Part shown: positions 33,347 through 41,551 of the stretch, one piece after another | Layout of the letters: every line of letters begins with the position of its first letter | How positions within the stretch are numbered: position 1 is the first letter of the stretch | Assembly (NCBI RefSeq): GCF_009761815.1 | Contig: NZ_RWIN01000112.1 | Coordinates: 1 to 41,606, forward strand | Direction: 5' to 3' | From: Pseudomonas sp. PB120 | Lineage (GTDB): Bacteria > Pseudomonadota > Gammaproteobacteria > Pseudomonadales > Pseudomonadaceae | DNA: 41,606 nucleotides | The notes under the pieces: generated by a model | Seen by the model: the letters and a program-made list of their open reading frames with translations, nothing else | Databases searched by the model: none | What the model was told of the DNA's origin: nothing | Position numbers and translations under genes: made by a program

Positions 33347-34310
33347 GGTGAGTCCGTCCGGCAAACAGCAGATACATCGCCACCAGCGCCCAGAGCCCGG
33401 CGCCAACCAGGTATTTGGTCATCGGCGCGGGCCCGGTCATGGAGGACCAATACGCTTCGATAAAGGCCGCAATCAGCAGGAACAGCATGACCCCGCAAAT
33501 CAGCAGCACGCTCTTGCGCGCTGCCAGGCGCAGGGCTTCGGCCCGAGGCAGTCGCCCCGGTGCGATCAATGCCCAGCCCAGTTGCAGGCCGGCAGCCCCG
33601 GCGAGTGCGATGGCGCTGAGTTCGAACGCGCCGTGGCCGATGACGAATGACCAGAAGGTCTGGCCATAGCCGATGTGGGTCAAGTGCCCGGCCACCGCGC
33701 CAATCATCAAGCCATTGAAGAACAGGAAAAACGCGCTGCCCAGGCCAAACAGCAAACCGCTGGCGAAGGTCTGAAACGCGATGCCGATGTTGTGCATGAT
33801 GTAGAAGCCGAACATCACCCAGTCTTCACTGGACGCCCGTTCCACCGTACGCCCGAGGTGACCGGCAACGGGGTCGTACATGCTCTGCATGTCGCTGACC
33901 TGCTGGGCCGGGATCAGGTTGTAGATCAGGTCCGGGAACAGATACACCAGCAGGGCAAAGCCGACCAGACTGCCGAAAAACATCAGGCCGGAGGCGAGGA
34001 CGAACCGCCATTGTTCGCGCACCAGTCGCGGAAAGCCCGCCAGGATGAAACCCGCAACGTTGGCGCCCAGTCGGCTGCGGTGCCGGTAAAGTTGTTGATG
34101 CCCCCGCAGGACATGTTGCTGCAGGAAATCAATCAGGAAACTGCTGTAGCCGCGCTCCCGGGCCAGCGCCAGGTGATGGCACAGGCGGCGATAATCGCCG
34201 GGAAAACTCTCGACCTGCTCGGTTTTCTTGCCCCGCTCAAGCCGCTCAAGCGTCAGGGAAAACTGTTCCCATTCGGCCTTGTGGCGATGTTCGAAAAGGC
34301 TCTGTTTCAT
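33333..34310 (-). CDS. SpoIIM-like (stage II sporulation protein M family) membrane protein
   Basis: A 325-residue protein with a soluble N-terminal helical part (about 1-90) and five to six transmembrane helices. The family signature NIGIAFQTFASGLLFGLGSAFFLFFNGLMIG and GHGAFELSAIALAGAAGL are present. In Bacillus SpoIIM works with SpoIID and SpoIIP in peptidoglycan breakdown during engulfment; Pseudomonas does not sporulate, so here the role is different. It starts in an ATGA overlap with the RDD gene. Confidence 0.88.
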   Translation of the reverse strand: MKQSLFEHRHKAEWEQFSLTLERLERGKKTEQVESFPGDYRRLCHHLALARERGYSSFLIDFLQQHVLRGHQQLYRHRSRLGANVAGFILAGFPRLVREQWRFVLASGLMFFGSLVGFALLVYLFPDLIYNLIPAQQVSDMQSMYDPVAGHLGRTVERASSEDWVMFGFYIMHNIGIAFQTFASGLLFGLGSAFFLFFNGLMIGAVAGHLTHIGYGQTFWSFVIGHGAFELSAIALAGAAGLQLGWALIAPGRLPRAEALRLAARKSVLLICGVMLFLLIAAFIEAYWSSMTGPAPMTKYLVGAGLWALVAMYLLFAGRTHHAPE

Positions 34311-35032
34311 GCGGGGCCCAACAGCCCACGGGCGATGCCGTTGAGTTCGTCCACGGCTCGTGGCGCGGGAACCTGCAACGGTTGAGCGAGAATGGAGGCG
34401 AGTTCATTGACCCGCGCCTCGGAGAGCTCACCCTGGCGCTCGGCAAAGCCCAGAATCGCGCGTTGTTCGGCCAGCGTCAGGGCAAAGCCCGGGCGTCGAG
34501 GCTCGGCGGCGGGGAGTTGCGGTCGGGTCAGTGGATGTTCGCGATAGATCACCAGCGTGCCGGCGGCTAGGTCGCCGAGGCGTTTGAAGCCGGGGTGTTG
34601 CAGGCAACTGATCGCCCCGAGGAAGTAGCCAAACGGCAGCATGTCGACAAATCGCAACAGGTTGCGCAGCAGCGAAGAGGACCAGCCAATCGGCGTGCCG
34701 TCATCTTGCACCACCCGCAGGCCCATCCACTGCTTGCCCGGCGAGCGGCCCTGATTGAGCACCTCAAACAGGACCATGTACCACCAGCTCACCACGAACA
34801 ACAGGATCGAACCGAGACCGGCACCGAGCTTTCCCAGAAACGCCAGGGCAATAAACAGCAGACCGAGGATCAGCCCCCGCAGGCCGAGGTCGATGGAGAA
34901 CGCCAGCGTACGGACCATCAACCCGGCCGGGCGCAGTGGCAGGTCGATGCCTTCGGGCGTTTCGACTTGATACCGCGTATCCAGTGGCGGGGGCAGCGTC
35001 GCTTTCCTTGGCAGTGCTGTGGTCTCGAGCAT
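34307..35032 (-). CDS. RDD-family membrane protein
   Basis: A 241-residue protein and first gene of the operon, with AGGTAG before the ATG. The RDD domain (about residues 30-165) has three transmembrane helices and the usual pattern RPAGLMVRTLAFSIDLGLRGLILG, NQGRSPGKQWMGLRVV and LLRNLLRFVDMLPFGYFLG. The C-terminal 70 residues are helical and soluble. RDD proteins are mostly uncharacterised; some have been linked to ion transport. Promoter should lie in the 185-base gap shared with sbcB. Confidence 0.88.
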   Translation of the reverse strand: MLETTALPRKATLPPPLDTRYQVETPEGIDLPLRPAGLMVRTLAFSIDLGLRGLILGLLFIALAFLGKLGAGLGSILLFVVSWWYMVLFEVLNQGRSPGKQWMGLRVVQDDGTPIGWSSSLLRNLLRFVDMLPFGYFLGAISCLQHPGFKRLGDLAAGTLVIYREHPLTRPQLPAAEPRRPGFALTLAEQRAILGFAERQGELSEARVNELASILAQPLQVPAPRAVDELNGIARGLLGPA

Positions 35033-35217
35033 GGGCTACCTGATGATGTGGCCGGTTCGGGATTCTCTGTCCGTCCGATGCTAGCAGTCCCACAGGGGAA
35101 AACGACATAACTATGTATTGCACGGTGAGTAGCAAGAGGTGATTGAATGACAAGACTACTGGTCGGGGCAGGATGTGAACGCCTAGACTTTGCCGATCTT
35201 CAGTTCAGGAACAGCCC

Positions 35218-36648
35218 GTGACCTCCATCTTCTGGTACGACTATGAAACCACGGGTATCAACCCACGTTGCGATCGCCCGCTGCAAATGGCGGGGCTGCG
35301 CACCGACTTCGATCTCAATGAAATAGACGAACCGGTCAACCTCTACTGTCAGCCCAGTGAAGACATCCTGCCGCATCCTGCCGCCTGTGCAATCACTGGG
35401 ATTACGCCGGGCCAGCTGGCCGAACACGGCTTGAGCGAAGCGGATTTCATGACGCGGGTGCATGCCCAGCTTGCCGCGCCTGGTACTTGCGGGGCCGGGT
35501 ATAACACCCTGCGTTTCGATGACGAGATGACCCGCTACAGCCTGTATCGAAACTTTTTCGATCCATACGCACGCGAGTGGCAGGGCGGTAACAGTCGCTG
35601 GGACCTGATCGATGTGGTGCGGGCGGCCTATGCCTTGCGCCCTGATGGTCTTGTTTGGCCAACAGACGATGAGGGGCGGGTAACGCTCAAGCTCGAGCGC
35701 CTGACCGCTGCCAACGGCATCGATCACGGAAATGCCCACGAAGCGCTGTCCGACGTGCGTGCCACCATTGCCCTCGCTCGCTTGATTCGCGAAAAGCAGC
35801 CGAAGCTCTATGACTGGCTGTTCCAGTTGCGCGGTAAACAAAAAGTGATGGATCAGGTTCGGCTGTTGCAGCCGATGGTGCACGTCTCCGGGCGCTTTTC
35901 GGCAGCCCGCAACTTTGTCGGCGTGGTGTTGCCACTGGCCTGGCATCCCCGTAATCGCAACGCCCTGATTGTCTGTGACCTGCACCTGGACCCTCAAGGT
36001 TTGCTCGAACTGGATGCCGACGCCTTGCGTCAGCGGTTGTATACCCGTCGCGATGATTTGGCCGAGGGCGAGTTGCCGGTGCCGCTCAAACTTATCCACA
36101 TCAATAAATGCCCGGTGGTGGCACCGTTATCGGTATTGCGCGCGGAAGATCAGCAACGACTGGGGCTCGATATGGCGCTCTATCAGGCGCGGGCACTGCG
36201 GCTAACTGACGCACAAAACATTTGGCGGGATAAAGTGCAGGCGATTTATGCGAGCGAGGATTTTTCGCCGAGCCAGGACCCTGAGCAACAGTTGTACGAT
36301 GGTTTTATCGGTGATCGTGATCGGCGGTTATGTGAGCAAGTACGAGCCGCGGACCCGGCACAATTAGCGCAAGAGCAATGGCCGTTCGATGATGAACGTT
36401 TGCCGCCATTATTGTTTCGATATCGCGCACGTAACTTCCCCGAGACCTTGAATTCCGAAGAGCAAGAACGTTGGCGAATATTCTGTCAGAAACGTTTGTC
36501 AGACCCTGAGTGGGGGGCACCCAATACACTGGAAACATTTGTAGAGACCGCGGCCCAATTGAACATGACGGCGACACCGTTTCAGCAGGAAGTGCTCAAT
36601 GAATGGCAGGAATATGTGCAGGGATTACGCAAACGTTTGAATCTTTGA
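35218..36648 (+). CDS. sbcB: Exodeoxyribonuclease I
   Basis: A 476-residue 3'-5' single-strand DNA exonuclease, same length as the E. coli enzyme. It starts at a GTG preceded by AGGA and opens with FWYDYETTGINPRCDRPLQMAGLRTD, where DYE carries the DEDD acidic pair. NTLRFDDEMTRYSLYRNFFDPYAREW and NAHEALSDVRATIALARLI supply the later Asp residues. The SH3-like and C-terminal helical domains follow. It acts in recombination and mismatch repair. Its neighbours mvaT and purU match the known Pseudomonas order. Confidence 0.95.
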   Translation: MTSIFWYDYETTGINPRCDRPLQMAGLRTDFDLNEIDEPVNLYCQPSEDILPHPAACAITGITPGQLAEHGLSEADFMTRVHAQLAAPGTCGAGYNTLRFDDEMTRYSLYRNFFDPYAREWQGGNSRWDLIDVVRAAYALRPDGLVWPTDDEGRVTLKLERLTAANGIDHGNAHEALSDVRATIALARLIREKQPKLYDWLFQLRGKQKVMDQVRLLQPMVHVSGRFSAARNFVGVVLPLAWHPRNRNALIVCDLHLDPQGLLELDADALRQRLYTRRDDLAEGELPVPLKLIHINKCPVVAPLSVLRAEDQQRLGLDMALYQARALRLTDAQNIWRDKVQAIYASEDFSPSQDPEQQLYDGFIGDRDRRLCEQVRAADPAQLAQEQWPFDDERLPPLLFRYRARNFPETLNSEEQERWRIFCQKRLSDPEWGAPNTLETFVETAAQLNMTATPFQQEVLNEWQEYVQGLRKRLNL

Positions 36649-36656
36649 AAACGAAT

Positions 36657-36681
36657 ATGTCCACAGTTGAATAGTGGACAT
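36657..36681. promoter_or_regulatory. 8-bp hairpin after sbcB
   Basis: ATGTCCAC and GTGGACAT pair around a nine-base loop, directly before the A-run of the following terminator. May extend the 3' structure of the sbcB transcript. Confidence 0.45.
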
Positions 36682-36717
36682 AAAAAAACGCCAGCATTTG
36701 CTGGCGTTGTTTTTTTG
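36682..36717. terminator. Bidirectional Rho-independent terminator, sbcB / mvaT
   Basis: AACGCCAGC pairs with GCTGGCGTT (36687-36708) around ATTT, with seven A before and eight T after. It can end both the plus-strand sbcB and minus-strand mvaT transcripts, which converge here. Confidence 0.93.
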
Positions 36718-36748
36718 TCGCGGATCGGTCTGCGACAAGCTCCGGAGC

Positions 36749-37126
36749 TTAGCCCAGCAGAGTTGCCCAGCCTTCAACCACGTCACCGCCCCACTTGGCT
36801 TTCCACTCTTTCAGAGTCTTGTGGTTGCCACCTTTGGTTTCGATGACTTCGCCGTTGTGCGGGTTTTTGTATTGTTTAACTTTGCGAGCACGCTTGGTGC
36901 CAGTAGTTTTTACTGCGCCGCCACGTGGTGCTTTGGTTTTGGATTCTGGATCCAGCAGCGCGATGATGTCACGCAGGGACTTGGAGTATTCGCCCATCAG
37001 GGTGCGCAGTTTGCCTTCGAATTCCAGCTCGGTTTGCAGTTTGTCGTCTTGGGACAGGTTCTTCAAACGGGCTTGCAGCTCTTTGATAGCTTCTTCGGTG
37101 GCGCGATATTCGTTGATCAAGGACAT
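36749..37126 (-). CDS. mvaT: H-NS-like global regulator MvaT
   Basis: A 125-residue xenogeneic silencer of the MvaT/MvaU family. The N-terminal coiled coil (about 1-60, SLINEYRATEEAIKELQARLK) drives oligomerisation; the C-terminal DNA-binding part has KRARKVKQYKNPHNGEVIETKGGNHKTLKEWK, with the AT-groove-binding loop. AAGGTAG lies before the ATG at 37126; longer upstream readings run through AT-rich leader. It represses AT-rich and horizontally acquired genes and links to virulence and biofilm control. The AT-rich stretch upstream suggests autoregulation. Confidence 0.95.
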   Translation of the reverse strand: MSLINEYRATEEAIKELQARLKNLSQDDKLQTELEFEGKLRTLMGEYSKSLRDIIALLDPESKTKAPRGGAVKTTGTKRARKVKQYKNPHNGEVIETKGGNHKTLKEWKAKWGGDVVEGWATLLG

Positions 37127-37465
37127 GAGGACTACCTTATGTTGGGCGCTGGATGGCAGGGGGACAGTGCCGCAATAATAGTCAGGGTGTTTCATCAAGT
37201 AAACATTTAACCGGAGTTTATTTAATTTAGTTGCGATGAATAGGGCATAAATTGGATGTGCATTTAAATAGTCTGATACAGACATCACAGATATTCACAA
37301 TTGAGCGGTTGAAGTGACCTGCAAGAGCACCATCGCGCGGGCGTCGGCGGCAGTCAGATCCGGTATCAGCGCACCGATGTGCACGACCGGGCATCATCAA
37401 TACTGCAGTTTTGCTGCGCAATCGCTAGAATGGCGGCCTTTGCGAAGTTCTGGAGTTTCCCCCTC
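37127..37465. other. Divergent mvaT / purU intergenic region, AT-rich
   Basis: 339 bases without a gene. Bases about 37185-37300 are strikingly AT-rich for this window, with runs such as TTTATTTAATTTAG and CATTTAAATAG, and a GTCTGATACAGAC palindrome (37270-37282). This is the composition that MvaT and other silencers bind, so the region probably holds an autoregulated mvaT promoter. The right half (37300-37465) returns to normal composition and should carry the purU promoter. Confidence 0.6.
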
Positions 37466-38314
37466 ATGCGCACTTTTCGGCTGGTGATTTCTTGCCCGGA
37501 CCGCGTCGGCATCGTTGCTAAAGTCAGTAACTTTCTGGCGTCACATAACGGCTGGATCACTGAAGCGAGCCACCACTCGGACAATCTCAGTGGCTGGTTC
37601 TTCATGCGTCACGAAATTCGTGCCGACTCGCTGCCGTTTGGCATCGAAGCCTTTCGCGAAGCATTTGCGCCGATTGCCGAAGAGTTTTCGATGGACTGGC
37701 GCATTACCGATACCGCGCAGAAGAAGCGCGTGGTGTTGATGGCCAGTCGCGAATCCCACTGCCTGGCCGACTTGCTGCATCGCTGGCACAGTGATGAACT
37801 GGACTGCGAAATTTCCTGTGTGATTTCCAACCATGACGACTTGCGCAGCATGGTTGAGTGGCACGGTATTCCTTACTACCACGTGCCGGTCAATCCACAG
37901 GACAAAGAGCCGGCATTTGCCGAAGTTTCGCGTCTGGTCAAATATCACGATGCCGAAGTGGTGGTACTTGCCCGTTACATGCAAATTCTGCCGCCCGAGT
38001 TGTGCCGCGAATTTGCCCACAAGGTCATCAACATTCATCACAGCTTCCTGCCATCGTTCGTCGGGGCCAAGCCGTATCACCAGGCTTCCCTGCGTGGCGT
38101 GAAGTTGATTGGCGCGACTTGCCACTACGTCACCGAAGAGCTGGACGCCGGCCCGATCATCGAGCAGGACGTGGTGCGTGTCAGCCACAGCGACAGCATC
38201 GAAGACATGGTGCGTTTCGGTCGTGACGTCGAGAAGATGGTGCTGGCCCGCGGCCTGCGCTATCACCTCGAAGACCGGGTGTTGGTGCACGGCAACAAAA
38301 CCGTCGTGTTCTGA
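37466..38314 (+). CDS. purU: Formyltetrahydrofolate deformylase
   Basis: A 282-residue enzyme that hydrolyses 10-formyl-THF to THF and formate, balancing one-carbon pools and supplying formate for PurT. Residues 1-80 are the ACT regulatory domain (LVISCPDRVGIVAKVSNFLASHNG). The formyltransferase-fold part follows with the catalytic Asn-His-Asp set: INIHHSFLPSFVGAKPYHQA and TEELDAGPIIEQ. The length matches E. coli PurU. A hairpin with T-run ends the transcript. Confidence 0.95.
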   Translation: MRTFRLVISCPDRVGIVAKVSNFLASHNGWITEASHHSDNLSGWFFMRHEIRADSLPFGIEAFREAFAPIAEEFSMDWRITDTAQKKRVVLMASRESHCLADLLHRWHSDELDCEISCVISNHDDLRSMVEWHGIPYYHVPVNPQDKEPAFAEVSRLVKYHDAEVVVLARYMQILPPELCREFAHKVINIHHSFLPSFVGAKPYHQASLRGVKLIGATCHYVTEELDAGPIIEQDVVRVSHSDSIEDMVRFGRDVEKMVLARGLRYHLEDRVLVHGNKTVVF

Positions 38315-38338
38315 CAGCCGCACGCAACGGTTGAAATT

Positions 38339-38381
38339 CGAAGGGCCTGGGCGTTCAATCGCTGCAGGCCCTTCGCCGTTT
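38339..38381 (+). terminator. Rho-independent terminator of purU
   Basis: CGAAGGGCCTG (38339-38349) pairs with CAGGCCCTTCG (38365-38375), followed by CCG and five T. It lies 25 bases after the purU stop codon and 20 bases before the next gene, whose ribosome site falls just beyond. Confidence 0.85.
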
Positions 38382-38400
38382 TTGCACTGAGGACATGATC

Positions 38401-38580
38401 ATGGCCGACCCGCTGGACAAAGCCACTTCCAAGGCCCCCGCCACCTTGGGGGAAGGTTGTTTGAGCCGCTACGACCCGGAGGACATGAGCCCCGAGGATG
38501 GCACCGAATTTCCCGGTGCGGCCGAGTTGTGGGAACAATTGCAGCAAGAGCCCGAAGACGACACGCCTAAGCCTGCTTGA
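38401..38580 (+). CDS. Small acidic hypothetical protein
   Basis: A 59-residue acidic protein (many Asp/Glu, pattern SRYDPEDMSPEDGTEFPGAAELWEQL). No signal or membrane segment. Two in-frame ATGs are six bases apart (38395, 38401); the second has GAGG at eight bases and is preferred. The terminator of purU ends just upstream, so either it has its own promoter in the short gap or relies on readthrough. Its 3' end overlaps the 3' end of the convergent membrane-protein gene by 14 bases. I do not recognise the family. Confidence 0.6.
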   Translation: MADPLDKATSKAPATLGEGCLSRYDPEDMSPEDGTEFPGAAELWEQLQQEPEDDTPKPA

Positions 38581-39562
38581 ACTTCATCAGCTTCTTCAGC
38601 AGTGGCCGTCCAAGCATGACCAGAAACACCGGGCCACCCACCAGCAGGTAGAAGTAATACGTCACCGCCCGCCAGATCAGAATGGCCGCCGCCGCGGTGG
38701 ATTTTCCCACCATGGGCGCCAACAGCGCGGCCGAGGTCAGCTCCGCCGCGCCGGCGCCACCCGGCAACAGGCTGAATTGCCCCGCGCTGAGTGAAAGCAT
38801 CTGGATCAGAAAGCACCAGGCCCACTGCAAGTCCGCACCGAGCCCCCGCAGCGCCAGGTACAGCACGCTGTAGCGCAGCACCCAATGCACGCAGGTGAGG
38901 GCAAAGACCTTTATCAGCGTCTGAATCGGCAACTTCAATGTGTCGGTAAAGGCCGCCAGAAAGTGCAGGAGTTTTCGCGCCCAACGCAGGCGCGTGGTGG
39001 TTTTGACCTTGAGGCGCGCCAGCAACCGACCGCTCAGGCGAATCAGCAGGCGGTGATAGCGGGCGACCACGACGCAACTGAGCAGGCCGCCAAACATCGA
39101 AATCGCGCTCACTATCAGCAGCCATTCCATGCGCTGGCTCAGGTGCTGGAACAAGGCGTAAATCAGAATCCCGCTCAACGCACAGAGAAAAAACAGCAGG
39201 TCGCTCAGTTGGTCCATGGCAAACACCGCGCTGCCCCGGGCCGGTCGAACACCGTTGCGCGCCAGTAACGCCATGATCGTCAGGGGGCCACCGCTGCCAC
39301 CCGGCGTGGCGCAGTAGGCGAACTCGGCGGCCATCACCACCCCGAGGCTTTTGACCGGGTTCACCTTGTCGCACTGATCCCCCAGCAGCAGGCGCAAGCG
39401 CAAGGTGTTCACCCCCCAGCACAGCAGAATCATGCCAAACATGATCAACAGCCAGGTCAGCGGGAAGCTTTGCAGTCGCGACCAGGTCTGATTACCGCCC
39501 AGCAGCAATGGAATCAGCACCGCAGTGAGCAGGGCGACGAACAGCAGAATCCCGCGACTCAT
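38567..39562 (-). CDS. YbhN/MprF-like membrane protein (lysylphosphatidylglycerol synthase TM region)
   Basis: A 331-residue inner-membrane protein with about eight transmembrane helices. The pattern LGVVMAAEFAYCATPGGSGGPLTIMALLARNGV and LSAGQFSLLPGGAGAAELTSAALLAP (paired re-entrant PGG-type loops) is that of the lysylphosphatidylglycerol synthase transmembrane family, whose MprF member flips lipids. The start overlaps the stop of the DUF2334 gene (ATGA). It may move a lipid made by the two upstream products. Confidence 0.85.
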   Translation of the reverse strand: MSRGILLFVALLTAVLIPLLLGGNQTWSRLQSFPLTWLLIMFGMILLCWGVNTLRLRLLLGDQCDKVNPVKSLGVVMAAEFAYCATPGGSGGPLTIMALLARNGVRPARGSAVFAMDQLSDLLFFLCALSGILIYALFQHLSQRMEWLLIVSAISMFGGLLSCVVVARYHRLLIRLSGRLLARLKVKTTTRLRWARKLLHFLAAFTDTLKLPIQTLIKVFALTCVHWVLRYSVLYLALRGLGADLQWAWCFLIQMLSLSAGQFSLLPGGAGAAELTSAALLAPMVGKSTAAAAILIWRAVTYYFYLLVGGPVFLVMLGRPLLKKLMKFKQA

Positions 39563-40335
39563 GCCGCGTGCCCGATCCGGTCGCTTTGCAGCGCCAGCCA
39601 TTGGGCCTTGGTCATCGGCACACGACCCTCGTCGAGCAAGCGCTTGAGGGTTTGCAGCCAGTAAGTGCGCGAAAACGGATGACGCATGTCCACCGGATGC
39701 ACGCCGAGACGAATCACCGGCGCCTGGTGCCAGTGCCGTTCACGCTGATCGCTGAGCATTTTTGACAACCCCCGGCGCCAGGCACTGCGGGCGCTCCAGA
39801 CCAGGCCTGGCGCATCGATCGAAGTGAAATCAGGTAGTCGGTATAAATGCTGCGCATCACTGGTGTAGCCCAGCGGTAATTCGCGCAACGCCTCGCGGGT
39901 GCCATCGCTCATCAGCCATGCCGGGGCGACGAAGCCTTCCAGCGGCCAGTGGTAACGCTGGAACATGTCAATGCCGGCGTGCAGGCGGGCGAACGCGGCG
40001 TGCCGGGACAGGGTGTAGAACTCGCCTTCATGGGTATAGACCCGGCGCATGAACCAGTCTCGGGGATTGCTCGCCATGGGGCCATCATCGCAATGGAAAT
40101 AGCCATGCAACGCCAATTCGTCGCCCCGGGCAACCCGTTGAGTGAGTAAGTGTCGAAAGGCAGGATGGGCCTCCAGGTCGTTGTGCCTGTGAAAATCGGG
40201 CACCACCAGCCAGGTCATCGGCACGTTACCTAGCGCATCGACAGCTTCGACGAAGGGTTGGTAATCGGCCCAGGTTTGGGGGGCGACGTCATGCAGCACC
40301 AATAAAAGTCTGGGCACGTTCATGAGTTCAACCAT
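39559..40335 (-). CDS. DUF2334 polysaccharide-deacetylase-fold protein
   Basis: A 258-residue NodB-like barrel protein (start at 40335; ATG at 40323 is possible). LLVLHDVAPQTW holds the first Asp and His region, LALHGYFHCDD has the HxxxH-type metal pair, and RLGVHPVDM is near the end. This is the DUF2334 group, deacetylase-like but often of unknown substrate. No signal peptide is seen, so it is probably cytoplasmic and acts on a nucleotide-linked or lipid-linked sugar. It overlaps the glycosyltransferase gene by eight bases and the YbhN-like gene by four, so all three are translationally coupled. Confidence 0.83.
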   Translation of the reverse strand: MVELMNVPRLLLVLHDVAPQTWADYQPFVEAVDALGNVPMTWLVVPDFHRHNDLEAHPAFRHLLTQRVARGDELALHGYFHCDDGPMASNPRDWFMRRVYTHEGEFYTLSRHAAFARLHAGIDMFQRYHWPLEGFVAPAWLMSDGTREALRELPLGYTSDAQHLYRLPDFTSIDAPGLVWSARSAWRRGLSKMLSDQRERHWHQAPVIRLGVHPVDMRHPFSRTYWLQTLKRLLDEGRVPMTKAQWLALQSDRIGHAA

Positions 40336-41449
40336 TGGCGACCCGCGACCATTGGCTGCCAAGCACGGCGTGATAATGCCCTAGCAGGTGGTTGACGACG
40401 GTGTCCCAGGAATAATGCCGCTCGACATGGCGGCGGGCCTGTTGGCCCAGGACGACGCTGCCGGAACTGAACAGCTCGCGCACGGCATTGGCCATGGCCT
40501 GCGGATTGTTGGGCGCACAGAGCAGGCCACATTGATCGGTGACAATCTCTCGAAACGCCCCGGCCGCCACCGCGACCACCGGAATGCCGCTGGCCATGGC
40601 TTCCAGAATCACCAGGCCGAAGGTTTCCTGATCGCCGGCATGCAACAGCGCATCGGCACTGGCCATCAAGCGTGCGACGTGCGGCACCGGACAGAACTCA
40701 TCAATCACCGTCACATTGTCCGGCACCTCGGCCGGCATCGACGAACCCACCAGCAACAGGTGATAGCGCCGTCCCAGACGCTGCATGCAGTCGAGCAGCA
40801 CCGGCAGGTTTTTTTCCTTGGAACCGCGCCCGGCGAAGATCAGCAAATGCGTGTTTTCATCGATGCCCAATTCCGCCCGCAGCTCTGGATCCCGCGCGTC
40901 GGGGTTGAAGATGTTCAGGTCGACGCCCAGCGGCTGCACGAATACGTTTTTTACGCCTAACCCGATCAATTTGTTGGCCATGACCTGGCTCGGCGCCAGC
41001 ACCCGGTCAAAGCTGCCGTACAGCTTTCTGACATAGGCTTCGATATTGGGGGTGACCCAATTGCCCATGCGATTGCTGACCAGCAGCGGCAGGTCCGAGT
41101 GATAGAAGCCGATCGCTGGCACATCGAGTTGGCGCTTGGCATCCAGCGCCGCCCACGCGGTGAGGTAAGGATCGCCGACCTCGATCAGATCGGGCTGCAA
41201 ATCCTGCAGGACATTGCGCCAGGGCGCGAGACGAAGGGGAAAGCGATAGCCCTTGCCGAAGGGCAGGGCGGGGGCCGGTACCGTGTAAACGCCATCCTGT
41301 TCACTGAAGGACGCACCGGGAATCAGCAGGCTGTGGCGAATGCCGGGCTTGATGCCGAGGCGACGGTGTTTTGCATCCAGATAAGTGCGCACGCCACCGC
41401 TGGCAGGGGCGTAGAACATGGTTATGTCAGCGATATGCACGATGAGCAT
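40328..41449 (-). CDS. Glycosyltransferase, GT4 family
   Basis: A 373-residue GT-B enzyme. The N-terminal acceptor domain starts with HIADITMFYAPASGGVRTYLDAKHRRL, and the C-terminal donor domain has LLIFAGRGSKEKNLPVLLDC and the E-x7-E motif in QETFGLVILEAMASGIPVVAV. The group resembles phosphatidylinositol-mannosyltransferase-like and diacylglycerol-glucosyltransferase-like enzymes. GGAGG sits only two bases before the ATG at 41449, so a GTG at 41440 with better spacing may be the true start. First gene of the operon; donor and acceptor are not known. Confidence 0.88.
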   Translation of the reverse strand: MLIVHIADITMFYAPASGGVRTYLDAKHRRLGIKPGIRHSLLIPGASFSEQDGVYTVPAPALPFGKGYRFPLRLAPWRNVLQDLQPDLIEVGDPYLTAWAALDAKRQLDVPAIGFYHSDLPLLVSNRMGNWVTPNIEAYVRKLYGSFDRVLAPSQVMANKLIGLGVKNVFVQPLGVDLNIFNPDARDPELRAELGIDENTHLLIFAGRGSKEKNLPVLLDCMQRLGRRYHLLLVGSSMPAEVPDNVTVIDEFCPVPHVARLMASADALLHAGDQETFGLVILEAMASGIPVVAVAAGAFREIVTDQCGLLCAPNNPQAMANAVRELFSSGSVVLGQQARRHVERHYSWDTVVNHLLGHYHAVLGSQWSRVANG

Positions 41450-41551
41450 CCCTCCGGTCCGTTGTTCTCCCTTGGTTGACCTTATATGAAGGATAGATGT
41501 TCGATTGGGGTTTTGTGGCAGCGTGTCAGAGAGTCATGCGGTGTATTGCAG

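Noticed and set aside
28143..35032. Reading the moxR operon as a sporulation or methanol-oxidation locus
   Set aside because: SpoIIM and MoxR are family names only; no other sporulation or methanol dehydrogenase genes are present.
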